From Streptomyces sp. NRRL F-4489 (lineage in GTDB: Bacteria; Actinomycetota; Actinomycetes; Streptomycetales; Streptomycetaceae), in assembly GCF_001509485.1 (NCBI RefSeq), contig NZ_LLZI01000013.1, positions 42,144 to 106,143 on the forward strand: a stretch of 64,000 nucleotides of DNA. The letters run 5' to 3'. A program made the translations under genes and the position numbers. This document shows positions 57,443 to 64,000 of this stretch, piece by piece. How positions within the stretch are numbered: the first letter of the stretch is position 1; each line of letters opens with the position of its first letter. Below the pieces are notes generated by a model. The model was not told the DNA's origin and searched no databases. It was given only the letters and a program-made list of their open reading frames with translations.

Positions 57443-59278
57443 TCAGGGCTTGACTCGGAGGACCTGGGGGTCGTGGTCGCTGGTCTGGTCCGCGTACTCC
57501 GCGTTGATGTGGACGATGTCGTAGTCGGCGCGGGCCAGTGCCTTGCTGGTGAGCAGGTGGTCCAGCACCTGCGAGTTGCCCTGGTAGACGTAGCTGTAGC
57601 GCTCGTTGACGGGGAGTTTGGTGACCTGGTCGGTGAGGATGCCCCCGGCGGTCAGCGTCTTCAGTGCGGGGGAGAACTGGTAGTCGTTGAGGTCGCCGGC
57701 CACCACCACCTCGGCCTTGGGGTCCTTGGCCAGCAGCTCCTTGACGAAGGTGTTGACCAGCTTCGCCTGGGCGGTGCGCTGGGTCTCCGAGGTCCGGGCC
57801 GGCGGCTGGAAGCGGCTGTCCACCCCCTGGTCGCCGCCCTTGGAGTTGAAGTGGTTGGCGATGACGAACACCCGGCTGGCGGGCTTGCTCTTGAGGGCGA
57901 ACTCGCCGACCAGCGGCTTGCGGCTGGACTTCCACGCCGGGTCGGTGGGCGCGATCCGGCCCGGTGAGGCGGACAGCCCGGCCTTGCCGTGGTCGTCGAC
58001 GACCTTCACCGGCGTGGTCGCGTCGCCGCCCGCGACATCGGTGAACGCCACCCGCTGCGGGTTGTAGAGGAACGCGATCCGGATGTTGCCGCCGGGCTGG
58101 CCGCCGTCCTCGTCGTTCCGCGGGTCGATCGACCGCCAGGCGTACGCCGGGCCGCCGGCCGCGGTGATGGCGTCGGTGAGCTTCTTGAGCGTGGTGCCGG
58201 CGGTGACCGTGCCGTCGTCCTTGGCGCCGCTGTCGTCCTGGACCTCCTCCAGGGCGACCACGTCGGGCGCGGCGAGGTTGTGCACCAGGCCCTTGGCCAG
58301 CCGGTCGAACTTGGCCTGCGGGTTGTCCGGGGCGAGGTTCTCGACGTTGTACGTGGCCACGGCCAGTTCGCCGGCCGTCTGCTTGCGGGTGGTCTCGGGC
58401 GCCGGGGTGTGGGCGTCGAGGGCGCCCAGTTCGGTGGCCTGGACGGTGTAGCCGCCGAAGTTGTCGTAGTCCAGCGGGCCGGCGGTGGTGCCGGAGAGCC
58501 GGTCGCCGACGTTGGCCACCGGGAACGGCCGCTGGGAGAACGGGATCAGCGACTGCACCTTGACCCGGCCGCCGTTGGGGTCGGCGTAGGAGCCGTAGAG
58601 GGTGCCGCCGCGGGCGGTGCGGTGGTGGCCGGGGGTGGCGGTCACCCACAGCTCGTTGTGGGTGTTGGTGGGGCCGACGACCGGGGCGTCGGCGACCGCG
58701 ACCCGCATGCCCTCCAGCGATTCGTAGCGATCCAGGGCGTACGTCCCCGGCTTCAGGGTGCGCGACTCGATGCTGCCGCCGCCCGCGTCGGGGGCGTAAC
58801 GGGCGGGAATCGACGCGGAGTTGAGCTTGACGGGGGCCGGGAGCGGCTGGCCGGACGCGGTGACCGTCCAGCTGGCGCCGGTGATCTCGGTGACGGACTG
58901 GCCGCCGGCGTCCTTGCCGCCCGGGTAGTACTCGCTGACCGTGCCGCTGACGGTCACCGCGTCGCCGACCGAGACCTTCGGCGTCTCCTTGCCGGTGAAG
59001 ACGAAGACCGCCTCGCTGGTCGCCGGGTCGCCGTCCGGGTGCGGGTCCTGCACCCAGAAGCCGCGCGACGAGCCGAACGCCCGGACCGCGGTGACGGTGC
59101 CGGGGACGTCGTCGACCTGCTTGCCGGCCAGCGGGGATATGCGCGTTCTGCCCTGGATGTCATGGATCCGGGTGCCGGCCGCCGAGGCGGACTGCACGGT
59201 GAGCAGTCCGCCGGCGAGTGCCGCGCAGGTCACCACGGCGAGCACGGCGGGCCTGCGGAGCGTACGACGGGATGGCAT
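57443..59278 (-). CDS. Secreted endonuclease/exonuclease/phosphatase family protein
   Basis: 611 residues. Signal peptide (RRTLRRPAVLAVVTCAALAGG, about 4-24, cleavage after SASA). An N-terminal OB-fold-like region (about 40-300) with VPGTVTAV and GFWVQDP is typical of extracellular nucleases of the ExeM/NucH type. The C-terminal EEP nuclease domain (about 318-611) shows ATYNVENL, VALEEVQD, IANHFNSKGGD, VVAGDLNDYQFSP and TSDHDPQVL, the catalytic set of DNase I-like metallo-phosphoesterases. A PHO-box-like element and a TTGACA promoter precede it, so it probably scavenges phosphate from extracellular DNA. Confidence 0.88.
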   Translation of the reverse strand: MPSRRTLRRPAVLAVVTCAALAGGLLTVQSASAAGTRIHDIQGRTRISPLAGKQVDDVPGTVTAVRAFGSSRGFWVQDPHPDGDPATSEAVFVFTGKETPKVSVGDAVTVSGTVSEYYPGGKDAGGQSVTEITGASWTVTASGQPLPAPVKLNSASIPARYAPDAGGGSIESRTLKPGTYALDRYESLEGMRVAVADAPVVGPTNTHNELWVTATPGHHRTARGGTLYGSYADPNGGRVKVQSLIPFSQRPFPVANVGDRLSGTTAGPLDYDNFGGYTVQATELGALDAHTPAPETTRKQTAGELAVATYNVENLAPDNPQAKFDRLAKGLVHNLAAPDVVALEEVQDDSGAKDDGTVTAGTTLKKLTDAITAAGGPAYAWRSIDPRNDEDGGQPGGNIRIAFLYNPQRVAFTDVAGGDATTPVKVVDDHGKAGLSASPGRIAPTDPAWKSSRKPLVGEFALKSKPASRVFVIANHFNSKGGDQGVDSRFQPPARTSETQRTAQAKLVNTFVKELLAKDPKAEVVVAGDLNDYQFSPALKTLTAGGILTDQVTKLPVNERYSYVYQGNSQVLDHLLTSKALARADYDIVHINAEYADQTSDHDPQVLRVKP

Positions 59279-59347
59279 CGATGCCTCCGGTAGGGGAGAG
59301 GGGGGTGGGAGAGTGGGGAGCGGTACCGGCGCTCGCTACGCGCGTCA

Positions 59348-59414
59348 ATCTCTTGTGCGCGCAAGGGAGTTGTCAAGGTCCTCCCGGTGGACGGGAGCGT
59401 ACGGGAGGGTGAAC
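59348..59414 (-). promoter_or_regulatory. PHO-box-like repeats and promoter of the secreted nuclease
   Basis: Minus strand: GTTCACC (59414-59408) and GTCCACC (59392-59386), exactly 22 bases apart with a degenerate middle unit, then TTGACA (59376-59371), 17 bases and AGAGAT (59353-59348). A PhoP activator site directly upstream of the -35 is the usual arrangement. Confidence 0.6.
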
Positions 59415-59513
59415 CGCCCGACATGGGGAGAATTCCGTCTACGCTGGGGCGGCGCACTCCCCGGCCATCGCGGGGAGGTACCCCAGCCGCCGTCCGCCGA
59501 GGAGCTGAGCCAG

Positions 59514-61010
59514 ATGTCCGCAGACCGCCCCACCATGCCGCCGGTGCGGCTGCACCCCGAAGCGGAGCTGGCCCGCGACGCGCTGAGCGCCCCGCTGATG
59601 GCCCGCGCCGCCCGGCTGGCCCGCTGGGCCGAGGGCGGGGTGCCGGTCGGGGCCGGCGGCGAGCTGGGCGAGAAGTCCCTGGCCGCCGCCACCGAGCACC
59701 TCGGCCTGGCCACCGACGAGGACGGCCCCGCGTACGCCGCCGAGGCGTGGCAGCTGGCCGTGGACACCGGCCTGGTGGAGATCACCGAGCACGACGGCGC
59801 CCCGGACGGCGACGGAGCGGACGCCGGGGACGACGCCGTGGCCGGCACCGCCACCCCCGGCGAGGAGCTGTCCCTGCTCACCTCCGGCAGCCCGCAGGAC
59901 GTGCTGGAGATCTGGCTCGGCGGGATGGAGACCGTGCTCGCCGACGCGGTCGCCCCGGACCTCTCGGAGATCGCCGAGCAGCTCGCCGACGGCGGCGAAC
60001 TGGACCTGGACGCGCTGGACTGGAACCCCGAGGAGGAGGCCGAGCTGCTCGACGGCATCCTCGGCAACCTCTACCTCCTCAGCGCCCTCAACGAGGTCCC
60101 CGACCAGGACGTCCCGCTGCCCGCGCTGGCCGCCTCCATGATCGTCCCGGAGGACATGGACGAGCCGACCGACGACGTGCTCGAAGAGGTCTCCGACGCG
60201 ATGATGCGGCTCGACGACCAGTTCCGGGTGCTGGAGCCGATCGGCCTGGTCGCGTACCGCCCGGTGGACGAGGCGCTCATCGAGGAGCTGGACGAGGACG
60301 GCGAGACGGTCAGCCCGGCGGAGCCGCTGGCGGACGAGGACGTCGCCCGGTACGGCATGGTCCGGCTCACCCCGCTCGGGGTCTGGGCGGTCCGCACCCG
60401 GATGCTGGACGCCGGGGTGGACGCGCCGGCCGTGGGCGACCTCACGGACAAGGGCGCCGACGTCCTGCTGGAGGCGCTGCCCGACTACCCCGAGGCGCTG
60501 GCCCAGGCCGAGTCCGAGCAGTGGCTCGCCGCCCGTACGCCGCTGGACGCCGCCCGGGACCTGCTCGCGGCCGCCCGCGGCGACGACGAGCGCGGCCCGC
60601 TGCGCCGGCTCGCGGCCCAGCAGACCCTCTCGCTGGTCGCCGCGGAGGCCGAGCCGGCGCTGCGCGAGGTGCTGGACGACCGGTACCTGGGCGGGCTGGC
60701 CCGGGTGTGGCTCGCCGAGCGCGGGCTGCCCGGTATCCCCGAGCCGTCCCAGGAGATGGTGTTCTGGCTGACGGTGGACACCATCGCGGCCCAGCTGGGC
60801 GGCACCGACGAGGCGGCGGAGGCCGAGCTGCGCGACCTGGTGCGCGGGCTGACCGAGCAGCACAGCGGCTTCTTCGACGCGGTGTGGCGGGTGGATCACC
60901 CGGCCACCGCGGAGGTGCTGGAGGCGATGGGTCGGCTGCACCCGGACCGCAAGGCGGCGAAGGAGGCCCGCAAGGCGGCGTTCAAGGCGCGGTCGCAGCG
61001 GTCGGAGTGA
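59514..61010 (+). CDS. Conserved acidic protein of unknown function
   Basis: 498 residues, no signal peptide or membrane helix, strongly acidic (runs such as DEPTDDVLEEVSDAMMRLDD and EELDEDGETVSPAEP). Mostly helical, with an Ala/Leu/Glu-rich C-terminal half suggesting helical repeats, and a basic KAAKEARKAAFKARSQRSE tail. GAGGAGCTGAG lies upstream of the ATG; the longer open frame back to 58941 is antisense to the nuclease and unlikely. I do not recognise a family. TACGCT near 59439 may be its -10. Confidence 0.7.
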   Translation: MSADRPTMPPVRLHPEAELARDALSAPLMARAARLARWAEGGVPVGAGGELGEKSLAAATEHLGLATDEDGPAYAAEAWQLAVDTGLVEITEHDGAPDGDGADAGDDAVAGTATPGEELSLLTSGSPQDVLEIWLGGMETVLADAVAPDLSEIAEQLADGGELDLDALDWNPEEEAELLDGILGNLYLLSALNEVPDQDVPLPALAASMIVPEDMDEPTDDVLEEVSDAMMRLDDQFRVLEPIGLVAYRPVDEALIEELDEDGETVSPAEPLADEDVARYGMVRLTPLGVWAVRTRMLDAGVDAPAVGDLTDKGADVLLEALPDYPEALAQAESEQWLAARTPLDAARDLLAAARGDDERGPLRRLAAQQTLSLVAAEAEPALREVLDDRYLGGLARVWLAERGLPGIPEPSQEMVFWLTVDTIAAQLGGTDEAAEAELRDLVRGLTEQHSGFFDAVWRVDHPATAEVLEAMGRLHPDRKAAKEARKAAFKARSQRSE

Positions 61011-61077
61011 GGGGGCGGGGCCCCGGGGCGGCTGCTCAGCCCTCGGGGGCCTTCGCTTTTGACGGACGGGTGGTCGC

Positions 61078-61992
61078 TCAGCCCTCCGGGGCAGCCCCGC
61101 CCTCCGGGCCCGTCGCCGTGATCAAGTAGTAGTCGAGCAGGCCGGTTTGATAGGCCGTCAGGTATTGGCGGGGCCAGGCGTCGCGGAGGTCGGGGCGCTG
61201 GTCCATATAGCGGTCGTAGCACTCCCAGACGCCGTCGCCGATCGGGGTCACCGCGACGTCCCGCAGACCGGCCTCGGTGAAGGCGGCGGCCGCGTCGTCC
61301 ACCAGGTGCGGGACGTCCAGCCCGTTGGCGTACGGGGGCAGCAGCTCGGGCAGCACCCGGACCGCCTCCGGGATCCGGGCGAAGAACGTGGTCAGCGCGA
61401 ACCCCCCGGCCGGCCGCAGCACCCGCACCGCCTCCCGGGCGAAACCCGCCAGATCGCGGAAGTGCTGGGCGGCCTCGACCGAGTAGACGAAGTCGGCGCA
61501 GTCGTCCGGCAGCGGCATCCGCTGGGCCGGCCCGAGCACGAACTCCAGCCGGCGCGGCCCGTCGCCCGCGTCCAGCAGCTCGGCGTTGGCCTCCAGCGCG
61601 CGGGCGATCTGGTCCGGATGGGCGTCCAGCCCGATCACCGACCCGAAGTCGAACTCCTTCAGCGCCAGCGCGCACCCCAGCCCGCGCCCGCAGCCGACCT
61701 CCAGGGCGGTGCGGCCGCGCGGCCGGTCGCAGGTGTCCAGGACCAGCCGGTAGAGGTCCTGCTCGCTGCGGACCCGGTCGTCCTCGGTGAGCGGGCGGTG
61801 CGCGGGCTCGGGCAGCCACGCCCAGTACCCGAAGTTGATGAAGCCGCCGGCGAACCCGGGGGCGGTGCCGAGGTCCTCCTCGCCGTAGGTCGCGGCGACC
61901 CGCTCCGGGAGGTCCGGGGCGGCCGCGCCGTCCGGGGGGCCGGGGTGCTCGGGCCGGCCGGGTGCGCCGGCCGGGGGCGGCTGCTGGGGCAT
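61078..61992 (-). CDS. Class I SAM-dependent methyltransferase
   Basis: 304 residues. A Pro/Gly-rich leader of about 25 residues, then the Rossmann fold with motif I ALEVGCGRGLGCALAL near residues 95-110, acidic motif II VIGLDAHPDQI near 119, and ADFVYSVEAAQHF near 170. The N-terminal NFGYWAW resembles small-molecule (sterol/polyketide-type) methyltransferases. Substrate unknown. The ATG at 61992 has GAGGAGCG 5 bases upstream. It diverges from an LLM oxidoreductase 87 bases away. Confidence 0.83.
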   Translation of the reverse strand: MPQQPPPAGAPGRPEHPGPPDGAAAPDLPERVAATYGEEDLGTAPGFAGGFINFGYWAWLPEPAHRPLTEDDRVRSEQDLYRLVLDTCDRPRGRTALEVGCGRGLGCALALKEFDFGSVIGLDAHPDQIARALEANAELLDAGDGPRRLEFVLGPAQRMPLPDDCADFVYSVEAAQHFRDLAGFAREAVRVLRPAGGFALTTFFARIPEAVRVLPELLPPYANGLDVPHLVDDAAAAFTEAGLRDVAVTPIGDGVWECYDRYMDQRPDLRDAWPRQYLTAYQTGLLDYYLITATGPEGGAAPEG

Positions 61993-62079
61993 CGGACGCT
62001 CCTCGTCGTCGAGCCGTGGGGGAGGGGGCCGAGGGGGCGGGGGACGGAATCCTGGGCGCGGAGGGATGTTGAAGGGGAG

Positions 62080-63111
62080 GTGAGCTCGCAGATACGGACA
62101 CCTCAATTCTCGATCCTGGACCGCTCCCGCACCAGGGAGGGACACCCGCCCGCGGCGGCGTTGCGCGACACCGTGGAGCTGGCCCGGCACGCCGAGCGGC
62201 TGGGCTACCACCGCTTCTGGGTCTCCGAGCACCACGGCGTGCCCGGGGTGGCCGGTTCGGCGCCGACGGTGCTGGCCGCCGCGGTGGCCTCGGCCACGTC
62301 CGCCATCCGGGTCGGTACGGGCGGGGTGATGCTGCCCAACCACCGGCCGCTGGTCGTCGCCGAGCAGTTCGGCGTGCTGGAGTCGCTGTTCCCGGGGCGG
62401 ATCGACATGGGACTGGGCCGTTCGGTCGGCTTCACCGGCGGGATCCGGAAGGCGCTGGGCGCGGAGAAGGACGCCGCCGGGGACTTCGAGGCGCGTCTTG
62501 CGGAGCTGCTGGGCTACTTCACGGGGACCCAGACCGCCCATCCGCAGGTGCACGCCCGGCCGGCCGAGGGGCTGGCGGTGCCCGCGTTCGTGCTGGCCAC
62601 GGGGGCGGGCGCGGAGGTGGCGGCGCGGGCCGGGCTGGCGCTGGTGATCGGCGACTTCCGGGACCCGGCGAAGGTGCTGGCGGCGGTGGACGGCTACCGC
62701 GCCGCGTTCCGCCCGTCCGCCATGTGGCCGCGGCCGTATGTGGTGATCTCCGGGACGGTGGCGGTGGCCGGCAGCCAGGAGGCGGCGCGGCGGCTGCTCG
62801 TCCCGGAGGCGCGGGCGCTGGCGTACTCGCGGACGCACGGGGTCTTCCCGCCGCTGCGGCCCGCGCCGGACGGGGCGGGGCCGGCGGACGGCGGCGAGGG
62901 GATGTCGGCGCGCGAGCGGGGCTTCTACGAGGAGGCGCTGCGCGGGCACGTCCACGGGACGGAGGAGCAGGTCGCCGCGGCGCTGGACGAGCTGATCCGG
63001 GCGAGCGCCGCGGACGAGGTGCTGGTGACGACCAGCGGCTACGACCGGGCGGCGCTGCTGGAGTCCTTCGAACGGCTGGCGCGGGTGGCGGGGCTGGCCC
63101 GGCGGGGGTGA
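62080..63111 (+). CDS. LLM class flavin-dependent oxidoreductase
   Basis: 343-residue luciferase-like monooxygenase (MsnO8-type group). Barrel motifs: FWVSEHHG near 46-53, IRVGTGGVMLPNH near 78-90, and RIDMGLGRSVG near 107. FMN or F420 may be the cofactor; substrate unknown. The GTG at 62080 starts at the expected N-terminus, but GAGGGA is about 14 bases upstream and GGGGAG abuts the start, so initiation is uncertain. Confidence 0.83.
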   Translation: MSSQIRTPQFSILDRSRTREGHPPAAALRDTVELARHAERLGYHRFWVSEHHGVPGVAGSAPTVLAAAVASATSAIRVGTGGVMLPNHRPLVVAEQFGVLESLFPGRIDMGLGRSVGFTGGIRKALGAEKDAAGDFEARLAELLGYFTGTQTAHPQVHARPAEGLAVPAFVLATGAGAEVAARAGLALVIGDFRDPAKVLAAVDGYRAAFRPSAMWPRPYVVISGTVAVAGSQEAARRLLVPEARALAYSRTHGVFPPLRPAPDGAGPADGGEGMSARERGFYEEALRGHVHGTEEQVAAALDELIRASAADEVLVTTSGYDRAALLESFERLARVAGLARRG

Positions 63112-63119
63112 GAGGCCGG

Positions 63120-63225
63120 GGCGGCCCGGGGGTCGTCCAGGCCGCCGGGGCCGGGGCCGGGACCGTAGAGACCGCCGGGGCCGGGACCGTACCGGCCGCC
63201 GGGGCCGTACCGGCCGCCCGGCCGG
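63120..63225. repeat. GC-rich imperfect repeats between the LLM and TerD genes
   Basis: Imperfect repeats of GCCGGGACCGTA and CCGCCGGGGCCG. On the minus strand, out of frame with the TerD gene, they would encode a YGPGG-type repeat. Confidence 0.6.
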
Positions 63226-63232
63226 CCCCGGG

Positions 63233-64000
63233 CTAGAGCGCCGCGGCCGCCGGCTTGACCATGCCGCGGACGGTGCGGGCGTCGACGAAGTCGCCGAGCG
63301 CGGTCATCTCCCACTCGCCGGTGAACTGCCGGACCAGCTTGGCCATCAGCACGCCGGTGCGCGGCTCGGCGCCGGCGAGGTCGAAGCGGGCCAGCTCCTC
63401 GCCGGTCTGGGCGTCGGTGAGCCGGCAGTAGGCGTTGGCGACGGCGGAGAACTTCTGGCCGGAGAAGGAGTTGACGGTGAAGACCAGGCCGGTGACCTCG
63501 GGCGGGATGCCGCCGAGGTGGACGGTGATCACCTCGTCGTCGCCGGCGCCGTCGCCCGTGAGGTTGTCGCCGGAGTGCTGGATGGCGCCGCCGAGGATCA
63601 GCAGCTTGCCGAAGTAGCAGTTGGCGATCTTGGAGCGGTCGGGGCCGTAGGCGATGACGGAGGCGTCCAGGTCGATGCTCCGGCCGCGGCGGGCGGGCTC
63701 CCAGCCCAGGCCCATCCGGACCGTGCCGAGCAGCGGGCGGCCGCCCTTGACCAGCGAAACCGTCTCGTTCTTCCGCAGGCTGACCCGGCCCTTGTCGAGG
63801 TTGACCTTCCCGGCGGCGGGCGGCGGGGGCACCGGGGCCGGGGCGCCGGTGGGGGGCGCCCACTGATCGGGCGCGGCGGGGACCGGCGGGGCGGGGGGGG
63901 GGGCGGCGGGGGGGGGCGCCGGGAACCGGGGGGGCGGGGGGGGGGGGGGGGGGGGCCGGCGGGGGGGGGGGGGGGGGGGGGCCCCGGGGGCCCCCGGGGG
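63233..64000 (-). CDS. TerD family protein (5' end lost in unreliable sequence)
   Basis: Calcium-binding TerD/CABP family protein linked to tellurite, stress and phage resistance in the ter system. The recognisable domain covers codons from about 63820 to the stop at 63233: KVNLDKGRVSLRKNETVSL, the Ca-site segment GRSIDLDASVIAYG, GDNLTGDGAGDDEVITVHL and the FSGQKFSAVANAYCRL block. A GTG at 63832 is the nearest start, but the frame continues upstream as a Pro/Ala-rich linker (PDQWAPPTGAPAPVPPPP) into the poly-G end without a stop or start. An N-terminally extended protein is therefore likely. Boundaries beyond 63890 are not trustworthy. Confidence 0.72.
   Translation of the reverse strand, partial: PPGAPGAPPPPPPRRPPPPPPPPPRFPAPPPAAPPPAPPVPAAPDQWAPPTGAPAPVPPPPAAGKVNLDKGRVSLRKNETVSLVKGGRPLLGTVRMGLGWEPARRGRSIDLDASVIAYGPDRSKIANCYFGKLLILGGAIQHSGDNLTGDGAGDDEVITVHLGGIPPEVTGLVFTVNSFSGQKFSAVANAYCRLTDAQTGEELARFDLAGAEPRTGVLMAKLVRQFTGEWEMTALGDFVDARTVRGMVKPAAAAL
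63890..64000. other. Poly-G sequence, probable assembly artefact
   Basis: The last 110 bases are nearly pure G with runs of 20 or more and a few C. This is unlike the rest of the window and is typical of a low-quality contig end. Confidence 0.8.

Overview
The window is chromosomal DNA of very high G+C content from a Streptomyces species or close relative. Coding is dense, third codon positions are almost all G or C, GTG starts and 4-base ATGA/GTGA overlaps are common, and many transcripts look leaderless. The gene order (uvrB, terC, uvrA, uvrC-rapZ-yvcK-whiA, gap-pgk-tpiA-secG, pgi, tkt-tal-zwf-opcA-pgl, ctaB, ctaA, sufR-sufBDCSU, dapD) is the conserved Streptomyces core order as I recall it from S. 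coelicolor (roughly SCO1966 to SCO1916, reversed). No tRNA, rRNA, CRISPR array, insertion sequence or prophage was seen.

Layout. 1-6.9 kb: partial alkyltransferase gene (ogt), secreted glycerophosphodiesterase, uvrB, a TerC membrane protein and a metallo-hydrolase/mycothiol-enzyme pair. 7-9.5 kb: FAD monooxygenase divergent from a TetR regulator. 9.8-12.9 kb: uvrA. 13-18.2 kb: a probable polyol or sugar cluster (PfkB kinase, LacI regulator, zinc dehydrogenase, sugar porter) and a Tat Rieske protein. 18.3-21 kb: HTH regulator divergent from a secreted papain-like protease and a membrane-anchored partner. 21-26.2 kb: uvrC-rapZ-yvcK-whiA. 26.4-30.5 kb: gap, pgk, tpiA, secG and an RbpA-family gene. 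30.6-40.5 kb: MFS exporter, pgi, and the convergent tkt-tal-zwf-opcA-pgl pentose-phosphate operon. 41-46.3 kb: heme O and heme A synthases, two proteins of unknown role and an ABC exporter. 46.5-53.2 kb: the complete suf Fe-S operon with its regulator. 53.3-55.4 kb: SMR efflux/TetR pair and dapD. 55.4-64 kb: EI24-like membrane protein, secreted nuclease/phosphatase, unknown proteins, methyltransferase, LLM oxidoreductase and a TerD protein running into an unreliable poly-G end.

The main regulatory observation is a set of five promoters of the RecA-NDp type (TTGTCRGTG, 8 bases, TAnnnT), the LexA-independent DNA-damage promoter associated with PafBC in actinobacteria. They precede ogt, uvrB, uvrC, an MFS exporter and an EI24/CysZ-like membrane protein. 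In four of the five, the last base of the -10 lies exactly 7 bases before the start codon, so those messages should be leaderless. The exporter and the EI24-like gene are not classical repair genes and are the most interesting predicted members of a local damage regulon. Other visible circuits are PHO boxes before the glycerophosphodiesterase and the secreted nuclease, a CAAC-N6-GTTG SufR operator over the sufR start, paired LacI-type operators in the sugar cluster, paired palindromes before the SMR/TetR operon, and an unexplained 10-base repeat array between tkt and ctaB.
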